A DNA stretch of 25,014 nt from JASFYU01 sp045046905 (GTDB lineage Bacteria; Bacteroidota; Bacteroidia; Flavobacteriales; Flavobacteriaceae). The stretch lies in the NCBI GenBank assembly GCA_045046905.1, contig JASFYU010000197.1, positions 1-25,014 of the forward strand, read 5' to 3'. The notes under the pieces were generated by a model that made no database searches, was not told where the DNA came from, and saw only the letters and a list, made by a program, of their open reading frames with translations. A program made the translations under genes and the position numbers. Numbering within the stretch: the stretch's first letter is position 1; each line of letters opens with the position of its first letter. Below are positions 1-7,229 of this stretch, in pieces.

Positions 1-662
1 GTATTACTAGGGCTAAAGAATGACTGCCCCGATATGGCCGAAATAACATCTAAAAGAATAATTCCAGGAATAAAATATTTTGCCTTTATTGGTATTGGAA
101 GAAAAATCATCATGAGTTTTGCCTCAGGGTTCATCACAGCAAAGGCCGCCATTACCCCCATAATACAACCAGATGCGCCTACCATTGACGCAAAATAGGT
201 TTCTCTATACACCGGAAACGCTTCTCTCACTTTAGACAACTGCCCCTCGGTTAAACCTTCAATTGCCCGATTCGATGTAATCATACGAATAATCTCATCA
301 CTGGTCAAGCCCGAGTTCAACAACTCGGTCTGAAGAGGCAGATAGTTGATATAATAGTAGCCTAATTGAAAAAGAACAGCCCCTAGTCCTGCAGAAAAAT
401 ATAAAAATAAAAAGCGGTTCTCTCCTAAACTTTGTTCTACAGGAGACCCGAACATCCAAAGAGCGAACATATTAAAGCCAATATGCATCAACCCACCATG
501 CATAAACATATGGGTTACAATTTGCCAAATTCTAAAATTTTCGTTTTCAGGAAAATATAGTGCAAACCACTCGTACATCTGATCGCCATAAAGTAATGTG
601 GCTACAAAAAATAGTACATTGATTATAAGCAGATGTTTTATTGCTTCGGTCAGTCTTGCCAT
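1..662 (-). CDS. Rhomboid family intramembrane serine protease (3' end cut by window edge)
   Basis: The ATG is at 660-662, directly after the mutL stop codon with no spacer, so the two genes are probably translated from one mRNA. The 220 visible residues hold several hydrophobic segments. The rhomboid marks are HxxxN (H60-N64, within HMFMHGGLMHIGFN) in the second membrane helix and GASG at 162-165, with Ser164 as the expected nucleophile. The catalytic histidine of the later helix lies beyond the left edge and cannot be checked. A long insertion (about residues 108-155) separates the two motifs. Rhomboids cleave transmembrane segments inside the lipid bilayer; the substrate here is unknown. 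Family assignment is secure; activity is inferred. Confidence 0.9.
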   Translation of the reverse strand, partial: MARLTEAIKHLLIINVLFFVATLLYGDQMYEWFALYFPENENFRIWQIVTHMFMHGGLMHIGFNMFALWMFGSPVEQSLGENRFLFLYFSAGLGAVLFQLGYYYINYLPLQTELLNSGLTSDEIIRMITSNRAIEGLTEGQLSKVREAFPVYRETYFASMVGASGCIMGVMAAFAVMNPEAKLMMIFLPIPIKAKYFIPGIILLDVISAISGQSFFSPSN

Positions 663-2510
663 CTAAATAAATTTTTTGTCAATTTCATTATCTGTAATCG
701 TAATATATACGGGTTTGTTAAACGGGCTCACCTGAGACTCTATACAGGCAAACAGATTGTTCACCAAAGACAATTGTGATGCCTTACCTAATACTTCTCC
801 GGTCTTTACCGACAAGGTCTTGCAAAGGGTCTTAGCAATAAGATCGTTCTGCGAAAAACTGTCGCCGTTTACCCCGATTTGATACTCTGAAATTAATTGA
901 TCCAACACCATACCCACATCACTTTCCTTTATCATGACAGGAACTCCGGTAACTTGAACCGCCTCCGAATCGGCTTGCCCAAAAACGAATCCTATGGTCG
1001 TAAGGCTTTCCTTGATATCATTTAAAATGGTCATTTCCGATTTTGAAAATGAAAGCGATAACGGAAACAACAATTGCTGGCTGGTGGCCTCCTTGACCGT
1101 GATATTTTTTAGGAATTTTTCATAAAGCACACATTGGTGCGCCCTACTTTGATCTATAACTACCATCCCTGATTTTATGGTCGTAACAATGTACTTTCGT
1201 TTTAATTGAAATGTAATTGCAACAGATTCAATATCTTCAGGATGTCCATCAAAAAAAGAACCAGTACTCATCTCTGACTCAAAATGAACACTGCTAAACC
1301 CCTCTTCTTTGTCTAGTTGAGACTCCAACCCTACATATAGGTTCTCCCAGCCCTTAGAGGATTGCTTGGTATAGGAAACAGGACCTCCATTTTTAGTATC
1401 GTCTTGAAAAGGATTGAAGCCAACATCTACCGTCACCTTGGGTAAACTCGCATTTTTATCCTTGAAGGCATAGGGTGTTTCCAGATTTTGATCTTGTTGA
1501 AAATCCAAAGCAGGAACCACATTAAACTGCCCCAGACTATGTTTTATGGTCGACCGTAAAATCGCATATAGGGTATGTTCATCCTCGAACTTTACTTCAG
1601 TCTTTGTAGGGTGAATATTAATATCAATAGACCCGGGATCTACTTCCAAATACAAAAAATAACCCGGATAGGTATCCGATTTAATTAACCCCTCAAAAGC
1701 GTTTACTATAGCATGATGTAAATACGGACTTTTAATATACCTATGGTTCACAAAGAAGAATTGTTCTCCTCTACTCTTTTTGGAAAACTCGGGTCTGTTC
1801 ACAAATCCTGATATTTTGACGACCTGCGTTTCTTCATCGACAGGAACCAATTTCTGATTGGTCTTGCTCCCAAAAACATGTACGATCCGCTGTCGAAAAC
1901 TAGCCTTGGGCAAATTGAACATTTCGCTTCCATTGTTATAAAAGTAAAAAGCTGTACCTGGGTGGGCCAAAACTACCCTATGAAACTCATCAGTGATATG
2001 GCGAAGTTCTACTTGAATCGATTTCAAAAAATTTCTTCGAGCAGGAATATTAAAAAAGAGATTTTTTACAGCAATGGACGTTCCTTTAGGTGTGGCTGAC
2101 ACCTCTTGAGAGACAATCTTGCTTCCTTCTATCTTCAAATGTGTTCCTACATCGGTATTTTCAGGTTTGGTATGCATCTCAACGTGTGCAATAGCCGCGA
2201 TAGAAGCCAAGGCCTCACCACGAAACCCTTTCGTGTCTAGCTTGAAAATATCCTCTGCTGTTTGAATTTTAGAGGTAGCATGACGTTCAAAACTCAAACG
2301 GGCATCGGTAGCACTCATGCCCATACCATCATCAACAACTTGAATCAAACTTTTACCACCATCTTTGACAATTAATTTTATTGAAGTACTCCCTGCATCA
2401 ATAGCATTTTCGAGCAACTCTTTAACTACCGAGGATGGGCGCTGAACCACTTCGCCAGCGGCAATCTGATTGGCGACATGATCAGGCAAAAGTTTAATGA
2501 TATCTGCCAT
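663..2510 (-). CDS. mutL: DNA mismatch repair protein MutL
   Basis: 615 residues with the usual two-part layout. The N-terminal GHKL ATPase (about 1-330) shows ELLENAIDAG (31-40, with the catalytic Glu expected at 31), DDGMGM (60-65) and GFRGEAL (95-101). A variable linker runs to about 425, and the rest is the C-terminal dimerisation domain. MutL couples MutS mismatch recognition to strand removal. In MutL proteins that nick DNA the C-terminal domain carries DQHAxxExxxxE and CPHGRP. Here the first reads DQSRAHQCVLYE (453-464), with H to S and E to Q changes, and the second position reads SPFNKP (595-600). Nicking activity is therefore doubtful. The start overlaps the stop of the upstream small membrane protein (TAATG), and the rhomboid gene follows at once. 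Confidence 0.97.
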   Translation of the reverse strand: MADIIKLLPDHVANQIAAGEVVQRPSSVVKELLENAIDAGSTSIKLIVKDGGKSLIQVVDDGMGMSATDARLSFERHATSKIQTAEDIFKLDTKGFRGEALASIAAIAHVEMHTKPENTDVGTHLKIEGSKIVSQEVSATPKGTSIAVKNLFFNIPARRNFLKSIQVELRHITDEFHRVVLAHPGTAFYFYNNGSEMFNLPKASFRQRIVHVFGSKTNQKLVPVDEETQVVKISGFVNRPEFSKKSRGEQFFFVNHRYIKSPYLHHAIVNAFEGLIKSDTYPGYFLYLEVDPGSIDINIHPTKTEVKFEDEHTLYAILRSTIKHSLGQFNVVPALDFQQDQNLETPYAFKDKNASLPKVTVDVGFNPFQDDTKNGGPVSYTKQSSKGWENLYVGLESQLDKEEGFSSVHFESEMSTGSFFDGHPEDIESVAITFQLKRKYIVTTIKSGMVVIDQSRAHQCVLYEKFLKNITVKEATSQQLLFPLSLSFSKSEMTILNDIKESLTTIGFVFGQADSEAVQVTGVPVMIKESDVGMVLDQLISEYQIGVNGDSFSQNDLIAKTLCKTLSVKTGEVLGKASQLSLVNNLFACIESQVSPFNKPVYITITDNEIDKKFI

Positions 2511-2809
2511 TATTGTTCGAAGAAGATAGATAGATCGAAATCTATGATGTAAAGAAAAATTAGAACCAAAATAGAAATGATTATAACCATACGCATTTTC
2601 AGATTGTGGTCTCCTGACTTTTGCATATCCTCCATAGCACTACCGAACTTGCCTTTTAGCCCTCTCGGGGTATCTACCGTACTACGGAATTCATCAAATT
2701 TATGTTCCAGTTTAAAGGGGTAGCCTTTTCCCTTATCCTTATAATATCTAGGGTTATAATTGAACGTACTGTTCTTTTTTAGCCGTATGATTTTGCTTAA
2801 CATGCCCAT
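2510..2809 (-). CDS. Small conserved membrane protein of Flavobacteriia
   Basis: About 99 residues from the ATG at 2807-2809 (MGMLSK...). An in-frame ATG at 2833 would add eight residues, but it lies upstream of a TAACTTTG promoter-like box (2815-2822), so I prefer the later start; 2803 is also possible. The N-terminal part is basic with a FNYNPRYY motif, the middle is polar (LEHKFDEFRSTVD), and one membrane segment (about the last 30 residues, IIISILVLIFLYIIDFDLSIFF) ends the protein. I recognise it as a protein common next to mutL/ribH in this class. It has no similarity to lumazine or riboflavin synthase, although such proteins have carried that label. Function unknown. Its stop overlaps the mutL start by one base (TAATG), which implies translational coupling. 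Confidence 0.8.
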   Translation of the reverse strand: MGMLSKIIRLKKNSTFNYNPRYYKDKGKGYPFKLEHKFDEFRSTVDTPRGLKGKFGSAMEDMQKSGDHNLKMRMVIIISILVLIFLYIIDFDLSIFFEQ

Positions 2810-2814
2810 TGATT

Positions 2815-2822
2815 CAAAGTTA
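2815..2822 (-). promoter_or_regulatory. -7 type promoter box TAACTTTG
   Basis: On the minus strand the sequence matches the Bacteroidota TAnnTTTG consensus and is followed by 5 nt and then the ATG at 2809. No TTG-type -33 element sits at the usual 17-21 nt distance, so this rests on the -7 box and its position alone. It would drive the small membrane protein, mutL and rhomboid genes. Confidence 0.45.
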
Positions 2823-3139
2823 CTTAAAATCAAAAAAATATGCCTTACCCATATTGCTAAAATTTGTTAACAAGCTGAGTTTGACCCAAAATTTAATCCA
2901 CCACTGAGGGTTTAACCTGCCTACCGCAGGCAGGCCTACCTATATCCGCAGGTTCCCCGATGCCTTCCAGTATATGGAGGAGCTTGACTCGAAATAAAAA
3001 AATTCTTTTCAGGAGCATGCCTCGTACACTAGGGTCGAGGTCCTAGATTTTATAGAATACAAATATTCGGCCGAATTCAAGATAACTATTGTTTATTATA
3101 AATACAAAGGAGGTGAAACTAGAATTCGAAGTTTTGTAC
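2823..3139. other. Gene-free stretch with repeat and hairpins, between ribH and the small membrane protein
   Basis: No plausible gene is seen. The left half contains a copy of the dispersed repeat described separately (2899-2963). A short open stretch at about 2917-2997 on the plus strand ends in ATGGAGGAGCTTGACTCG then AAATAA; it has an in-frame stop just upstream and no convincing start, so it looks like debris. Further right, CTAGG/CCTAG (3029-3033/3042-3046) form a small inverted repeat. AACTAG (3117-3122) and CTAGTT (3140-3145) flank the ribH stop codon and could be part of a weak 3' structure. None of these is a convincing intrinsic terminator. Confidence 0.5.
2899..2963 (-). repeat. 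Dispersed repeat family, copy 1 (with inner hairpins)
   Basis: Read on the minus strand this stretch begins with GCATCGGGG and ends with TTAAACCCTCAGTGGTGG. These are the same flanks as the copy at 7052-7145, but with an inserted palindromic block. Within it, CCTGCCT (2916-2922) pairs perfectly with AGGCAGG (2928-2934), and AACCTGC (2914-2920) pairs perfectly with GCAGGTT (2948-2954), so two alternative hairpins are possible. Confidence 0.6.
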
Positions 3140-3622
3140 CTAGTTTCCTAAGCTCGCCATTTTAATAGCCGTTATAGCAGCTTCGGTACCCTTATTACCA
3201 TGTTTTCCACCGCTACGCGCCTGTGCTTGTGCTAAAGTAGTATCAGTCAATACGCAAAAAACGACAGGAATATCCAAGTGCACGTTTAAATCTTTTATTC
3301 CCTGTGCGGTAGCACTGCAAACAAAATCAAAATGCTTGGTCTCACCTTGAATAACACTTCCAATAGCTATAACAGCATCTACTTTTTCTGTCGCAATCAT
3401 TTTTTTGCAGCCAAAAGTAAGTTCAAAACTGCCAGGAACATTCCAACGAATGATATGCTCTTTTTTCGCTCCACAATCAAGCAATGTACTTATGGCGCCA
3501 TCAAAAAGGCCATTCGTAATCTCTGGGTTCCACTCAGAAACAACAATCCCAAACCGAAAGTCTTTCGCATTTGGGATCCTTGTTTTATCGTAGACCGATA
3601 AATTTTTATGGTTTGTGGCCAT
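3140..3622 (-). CDS. ribH: 6,7-dimethyl-8-ribityllumazine synthase (riboflavin synthase beta chain)
   Basis: 160 residues, the normal length for this family. It condenses 5-amino-6-ribitylamino-uracil with 3,4-dihydroxy-2-butanone 4-phosphate, the penultimate step of riboflavin synthesis, in a cytoplasmic oligomeric shell. Visible signatures are SEWN (29-32), VPGSFEL (62-68), GSVIQGETKHFDFV (88-101, with the catalytic His expected at 97) and the phosphate-binding region ending in RSGGKHGNKG (136-145). The start ATG overlaps the TAA of the upstream TPR gene (TAATG), so the two are co-translated from a shared mRNA. No FMN riboswitch precedes it, which fits expression from the TPR gene promoter rather than flavin feedback at this site. 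Confidence 0.97.
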   Translation of the reverse strand: MATNHKNLSVYDKTRIPNAKDFRFGIVVSEWNPEITNGLFDGAISTLLDCGAKKEHIIRWNVPGSFELTFGCKKMIATEKVDAVIAIGSVIQGETKHFDFVCSATAQGIKDLNVHLDIPVVFCVLTDTTLAQAQARSGGKHGNKGTEAAITAIKMASLGN

Positions 3623-4389
3623 TATTTTCCACTTTTTGCCATTCCTATAAATACATCGATGGTCTGTGCTTCATTCGAGGAGGAAAATTCATCCTTGATT
3701 CTTTGAAAATATTGCAAGGCCTTGCCATTTTTGGCTAACTCAAGAGCCGTCACCCCTGCTTTATACAAGAACCGTGGCGTTGTATAGTTGTTCACATTAT
3801 GTGCCAACGCTTTCTCATAATACCCCAATGCGTCCTCGGGTTGACCTAATTGCATAAAGGCATCTCCTAGACCCCCTTTGGCCAAAGCGCCTAAAATGGC
3901 ATCATCTGATGAAAAATCCTCCAAAAGGCCAATAGACTCTTGATATTTCTGCATATTCAAATACGCCATTCCTGCAGAATAATTGGCTAAACTTGCTGCC
4001 TTGGTACCCGGGTATTCCTCGATAATATCTAAAAAGCCGTATTTACCTTCAGCTCCGTTCAGTGCAAGGTTATAAAGAGAGTCCTTCGCCGTGATACTAC
4101 TCAACGCCTGATCAAAATATTGCTGCGGGTAGTACATTTCATTAGCAGCACCAGCTTCTTGTGGTTTCTGTACAAATTGATTGTAAGCCAAATACCCCAA
4201 AACGCTTATTGCTACTACACCAATAACCCCCAATATATAATTTTGATTCCCAGAAACCCATTCCTCGGTTTTAGAAGCACCCTCGTCCAAGGTACTAAAG
4301 ACCTCGGCAGTGGTACTTTCCTGTTCACTTAATTGGTTCTCTTCAGCTTTATTCTTGGGTTTGAATCCCCGCTTTTTATATGTAGCCAT
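3622..4389 (-). CDS. Membrane-anchored tetratricopeptide repeat protein (YfgM-like architecture)
   Basis: 255 residues from the ATG at 4387-4389 (MATYKKRGFK). A longer reading from 4473 exists but would start upstream of the likely promoter and overlap the divergent recF leader. The first 45 residues are charged, one membrane helix covers about 50-70 (YILGVIGVVAISVLGYLAY), and the rest is helical repeats (about 85-250) with TPR-type spacing such as GDAFMQLGQPEDALGYYEKAL. This N-in, one-helix, extracytoplasmic-TPR layout resembles YfgM, which assists the Sec translocon in E. coli; that role is only an analogy here. Its stop overlaps the ribH start. The link with riboflavin synthesis may be no more than shared transcription. 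Confidence 0.85.
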   Translation of the reverse strand: MATYKKRGFKPKNKAEENQLSEQESTTAEVFSTLDEGASKTEEWVSGNQNYILGVIGVVAISVLGYLAYNQFVQKPQEAGAANEMYYPQQYFDQALSSITAKDSLYNLALNGAEGKYGFLDIIEEYPGTKAASLANYSAGMAYLNMQKYQESIGLLEDFSSDDAILGALAKGGLGDAFMQLGQPEDALGYYEKALAHNVNNYTTPRFLYKAGVTALELAKNGKALQYFQRIKDEFSSSNEAQTIDVFIGMAKSGK

Positions 4390-4409
4390 CACTAATCTTA
4401 TTAATCGCG

Positions 4410-4417
4410 CAAAAATA
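4410..4417 (-). promoter_or_regulatory. -7 type promoter box TATTTTTG for the TPR-ribH operon
   Basis: An exact TAnnTTTG match on the minus strand, 20 nt before the chosen ATG. No TTG lies at the expected upstream distance, so the -33 element is weak or absent. The position supports the 4389 start over the longer reading. Confidence 0.5.
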
Positions 4418-4513
4418 TAGTTTTTATTGAAATCTGAAGGGGTATTTATTCGATATTTTTCGATATTTTGCATCTTTCATAGTTTCTATAATTATAATTC
4501 CTCATCAACCATA

Positions 4514-5593
4514 ATGTTTCTCAAGAAATTATCGCTCATCAATTACAAAAATTTTACTTCACAAACCTTCGAATTCGATAGCAAAATCAACTGTTTAGTC
4601 GGAAAAAACGGAATTGGAAAAACCAATATTCTAGATGCTATTTATCACCTTTCCTTTGGCAAAAGCTATTTTAACCCCGTAGCGACCCAAAATATACGGC
4701 ATGGGGAAGACTTTTTTGTGGTCGACGGAGAATTCATAAAAAATGAAAGAGATGAAAAAATTGTCTGTAGTCTCAAAAAGGGGCTGAAAAAAATCATCAA
4801 AAGAAACGGAAAGGCCTATGAGCGATTGTCAAATCATATTGGTCTATTGCCCTTGGTCATAATTTCACCAGCAGATAGAGACCTCATCATGGAGGGGAGC
4901 GATAACCGCCGTAAATTTATGGACGGGGTAATATCACAATCAGACAAAGACTACCTGCGATCGCTGATAAAATACAATAAAGTACTGGCGCAACGCAACG
5001 CCTTGTTGAAATATTTTGCAGCCAACCATACCTTTGATATTATCACCCTACAGGTCTACAATGAACAACTGCACGATTACGGCACCCTTATTTTTGAAAA
5101 ACGCATCGCGTTTATGGAATCATTTGTCCAAATTTTCAAGGATCAATATGTGGCAATTTCGGGAGGCAAGGAAGAGGTAACACTTGCGTACGACAGTAAA
5201 TTATTGCAAGATGAATTAGCCAAGCTTTTAGAAAACAATATCGAAAGAGACAGAGCCTTGCAATATACCAGCGTAGGTATACATAAAGATGACCTCAACT
5301 TTGAGATTGCCGGATATCCTATCAAGAAATTTGGAAGTCAGGGACAGCAAAAATCTTTTTTAATCGCCTTGAAGTTCGCCCAATTTCACTTTATAAAAAA
5401 ATTGGCAAAGACTACGCCTATTTTGTTGCTAGATGATATTTTTGACAAACTTGATGAAAGCCGGGTGTCGCATATCATCAATTTGGTAGATGATGATAAT
5501 TTTGGCCAGCTATTTATTAGTGACACCCATGCCGAACGCACTGAAAATGTAGTAAAAAAAATACATCAATCGTATAAAATATTTAAATTATAG
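4514..5593 (+). CDS. recF: DNA replication and repair protein RecF
   Basis: 359 residues from the ATG at 4514 (MFLKKLSLINYKNF), the usual RecF N-terminus. A longer frame from 4427 adds a non-homologous, Phe-rich stretch across the divergent promoter region and is rejected. RecF is an SMC-like ATPase that loads RecA at single-strand gaps through RecFOR. Walker A is GKNGIGKT (30-37), the ABC-type signature region is GSQGQQKS (274-281), and Walker B is ILLLDDIF (303-310), with D307/D308 as expected for Mg and catalysis. The stop is followed after one base by the next start codon. recF is followed by a lipoprotein and a DUF721 gene in one operon, rather than the dnaA-dnaN-recF-gyrB order of many other bacteria. 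Confidence 0.97.
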   Translation: MFLKKLSLINYKNFTSQTFEFDSKINCLVGKNGIGKTNILDAIYHLSFGKSYFNPVATQNIRHGEDFFVVDGEFIKNERDEKIVCSLKKGLKKIIKRNGKAYERLSNHIGLLPLVIISPADRDLIMEGSDNRRKFMDGVISQSDKDYLRSLIKYNKVLAQRNALLKYFAANHTFDIITLQVYNEQLHDYGTLIFEKRIAFMESFVQIFKDQYVAISGGKEEVTLAYDSKLLQDELAKLLENNIERDRALQYTSVGIHKDDLNFEIAGYPIKKFGSQGQQKSFLIALKFAQFHFIKKLAKTTPILLLDDIFDKLDESRVSHIINLVDDDNFGQLFISDTHAERTENVVKKIHQSYKIFKL

Positions 5594-5594
5594 C

Positions 5595-6014
5595 ATGAAA
5601 GCAAGCTTGTTAATCCTATGTTTTTTTTTTACAATCGGATGCACCAATAGCATCTCCGAAAAAGATTTAAAAAACCTCAATGGCTATTGGGAGATACATC
5701 GCGTTACCTTTGCCGATGGGAAGACTAAGGAATACACTATAAACCCAAGTGTTGATTACATTCAGATTGATGGCCTAAACGGATTTCGAAAAAAAGTATA
5801 CCCGAAATTCGACGGCACCTATGACACCTCTAATGACGCCGAATTTTTTGTGATTATTTCAGATAAAAGTAATTTTGAATTTAATTACAAAAGTGAACTG
5901 AGCCAATGGAAAGAGACCATCATCACTCTATCTACTAACAAATTTTCAGTCATCGACAAAGAAAATATTACCTACGAATACAAAAGGTTCGAACCTATTA
6001 ATGTACAAAAGTAA
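5595..6014 (+). CDS. Putative lipoprotein, lipocalin-like, in the recF operon
   Basis: 139 residues. The N-terminus is a lipoprotein signal: MKAS, a hydrophobic run, then FTIGC with the acylated Cys at position 16. The mature part opens with LNGYWEI and continues as alternating beta-rich segments, reminiscent of small lipocalin-like lipoproteins of Bacteroidota, but I see no ligand-binding motif. It starts one base after the recF stop and its TAA overlaps the next ATG (TAATG), so it is locked between two DNA-metabolism genes by translational coupling. An envelope protein there is unexpected and its role is unknown. Location (outer or inner membrane facing the periplasm) is inferred from the signal only. 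Confidence 0.85.
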   Translation: MKASLLILCFFFTIGCTNSISEKDLKNLNGYWEIHRVTFADGKTKEYTINPSVDYIQIDGLNGFRKKVYPKFDGTYDTSNDAEFFVIISDKSNFEFNYKSELSQWKETIITLSTNKFSVIDKENITYEYKRFEPINVQK

Positions 6015-6310
6015 TGGCAAAACGAAAAAATACTGGTATGCATTTAAGTGATGCCTTGCAAGATTTCATTCAGGAGAACAAGCTTCAAAAAGGAATTGAC
6101 AAGGTGAACGCCCGTGAAGCCTGGGCCAATCTTATGGGTAATGGAGTAAATAATTATACTACGGCCATAGAATTACGCAATGAAGTCTTGTACGTATCGC
6201 TTTCCTCCTCTGTACTTCGCGAAGAACTGAGCCACGGAAAATCAAAAATCCTCTCGATGCTCAATGAAGAGTTAGGCAAAGACCTTGTGAAAAAATTGGT
6301 GCTGAGATAA
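6014..6310 (+). CDS. DUF721 protein, DciA-like helicase-loader family
   Basis: 98 residues. The core is typical of DUF721: an early helical part (LSDALQDFIQENKLQKGIDKV), a conserved tryptophan (EAWANLMG, about 46-53), and a strand-helix end with SLSSSVLREELSHGKSKIL (about 62-80). DUF721 defines DciA, which helps load the replicative helicase DnaB in many bacteria that lack DnaC or DnaI. This version is only the single compact domain, without a long C-terminal tail. Position after recF in the same operon supports a job in DNA replication or repair. The functional assignment is by family; it has not been shown from this sequence. Confidence 0.85.
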   Translation: MAKRKNTGMHLSDALQDFIQENKLQKGIDKVNAREAWANLMGNGVNNYTTAIELRNEVLYVSLSSSVLREELSHGKSKILSMLNEELGKDLVKKLVLR

Positions 6311-6495
6311 AAGAAGTTTAAAACATCTGATCTTACGTCTTTGCGAACCTTTCGGCCATCGTTCAAGACTGACTAAAGGAAGTAGTCTATCACTTAATCG
6401 CAAGCAACTTACAGATTGCTTCGTGCCTCGCAAAAACGTAAGGCCATGTACTTCAGATGCCTTCTACAATAGTACAATAGGTAGAAGCCCTAGAT
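6311..6495. repeat. Convergent gap between DUF721 and ndk with a long imperfect inverted repeat
   Basis: CTTACGTCTTTGCGA (6332-6346) is matched by TCGCAAAAACGTAAG (6428-6442), 14 of 15 bases complementary, with an 81-nt loop. Inside the loop AAGCAA (6402-6407) and TTGCTT (6416-6421) form a second small stem. The CAGATTGCTTCGTGCCTCGC segment resembles a dispersed repeat common in many bacterial genomes and recurs in altered form in the palindrome at 10124-10268. It may serve as a shared 3' structure for the two convergent genes. No gene is seen here. Confidence 0.55.
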
Positions 6496-6915
6496 TTAAT
6501 ATAGCTCTCTACCCGAAAAATGAAATGCACCTTCAATGGCGGCATTTTCGTCACTATCTGAACCATGTACTGCATTTTCACCAATACTTGTTGCAAACAA
6601 TTTACGAATGGTACCTTCAGCAGCCTCCTCTGGGTTTGTTGCACCGACCAAGGCACGAAAGTCCTCAACGGCGTTATCTTTTTCCAAAATTGCCGACACA
6701 ATAGGACCCCGAGTCATGAATTGCACTAATTCTGCATAAAACGGACGTTCTTTGTGTACTGCATAAAACGCTTGAGCATCTCTTTGGCTCAATTGTGTAT
6801 ATTTCATTGCCACAATTTTAAACCCGGCAGAAATTATTTTTTCCAATATACCACCGATATGCCCATTTTCTACAGCATCAGGCTTAATCATCGTAAAAGT
6901 TCTATTCGTTTTCAT
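6496..6915 (-). CDS. ndk: Nucleoside diphosphate kinase
   Basis: 139 residues, the standard size. It transfers the gamma phosphate from ATP to other (d)NDPs through a phospho-histidine and so balances nucleotide pools in the cytosol. The start TFTMIKPDAV (7-16) is the family hallmark. The active site is NAVHGSDS (114-121) with His117 as the phosphorylated residue, and the C-terminus SGRELY is close to the usual ending. The gene stands alone, convergent with the recF operon and divergent from the nrnA-like gene, with its own well-formed promoter (6931-6960). Confidence 0.98.
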   Translation of the reverse strand: MKTNRTFTMIKPDAVENGHIGGILEKIISAGFKIVAMKYTQLSQRDAQAFYAVHKERPFYAELVQFMTRGPIVSAILEKDNAVEDFRALVGATNPEEAAEGTIRKLFATSIGENAVHGSDSDENAAIEGAFHFSGRELY

Positions 6916-6930
6916 CTATGAAATTTTGCG

Positions 6931-6960
6931 CAAAAATACGTTTTATTCATTAATCAGCAA
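6931..6960 (-). promoter_or_regulatory. Promoter of ndk: TTG - 19 nt - TATTTTTG
   Basis: On the minus strand a TTG (6958-6960) is followed after 19 nt by TATTTTTG (6931-6938), then 15 nt to the ndk ATG. Both elements and the spacing fit the Bacteroidota -33/-7 promoter pattern. This is the best-formed promoter in the window. Confidence 0.65.
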
Positions 6961-7216
6961 GCCTTAAATACAGGTTTGGGCCATAGTGGCATACTTAGCA
7001 TTGAACCGTAGTAGCATCTCCTTAATTTAAAACATATATCACAAACATAAAGTAAACTACCTCGAGGCAAGCCCACGAGGCATTAAAAGGAACAAATTTT
7101 AACATTTCGATGCAAGCATCGGGGTATTAAACCCACTGGTGGGAATCAAGGCAAAATTCACCATGAACGCTCAATGCTTTGTCAGGCGACAAAATACTAT
7201 TTCTGCATTATTATTG
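6961..7216. other. Divergent gap upstream of ndk and the nrnA-like gene, largely a dispersed repeat
   Basis: About 310 bases lie between the two start codons. Apart from the ndk promoter, the -7 box at 7217 and the repeat copy (7052-7145), I see nothing recognisable. A short in-frame extension of the nrnA-like gene back to 7179 is possible but has no family similarity. Confidence 0.5.
7052..7145 (+). repeat. Dispersed repeat family, copy 2 (fullest copy)
   Basis: Starts with GTAAACTACCTCGAGG (7052-7067), also the start of the copy at 11403, and ends in TTAAACCCACTGGTGGG. It contains two perfect small hairpins: CGATGC/GCATCG (7108-7113/7116-7121) and CCCAC/GTGGG (7132-7136/7139-7143). Confidence 0.65.
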
Positions 7217-7224
7217 TATCTTCG
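7217..7224 (+). promoter_or_regulatory. -7 type promoter box TATCTTCG
   Basis: Matches TAnnTTTG except for one base (TTCG for TTTG) and is followed by exactly 5 nt and the ATG at 7230. No -33 TTG is seen at the usual distance. It supports the 7230 start and a very short or absent leader. Confidence 0.4.
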
Positions 7225-7229
7225 CTCGC

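Noticed and set aside
1878..2099. Plus-strand open frame inside mutL
   Set aside because: It is antisense to conserved MutL coding sequence and the predicted peptide has no recognisable features.
2917..2997. Possible gene remnant ending FQYMEELDSK on the plus strand
   Set aside because: Too short, with an in-frame stop just upstream and overlapping a repeat; no family could be recognised, so it is not listed as a pseudogene.
3623..3660. FMN riboswitch before ribH
   Set aside because: ribH starts inside the stop codon of the preceding gene, leaving no leader, and no matching fold is seen in the upstream leader at 4390-4410.
4390..4473. Longer TPR protein starting at 4473
   Set aside because: The extension would start upstream of the TATTTTTG box at 4410-4417 and adds sequence without TPR or membrane features.
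4427..4513. N-terminal extension of RecF by 29 residues
   Set aside because: The added stretch has no similarity to RecF, crosses the divergent promoter region, and the ATG at 4514 gives the standard N-terminus MFLKKLSLINY.
6423..6739. Plus-strand open frames across ndk
   Set aside because: They run antisense to the conserved ndk coding region and contain no family motif.
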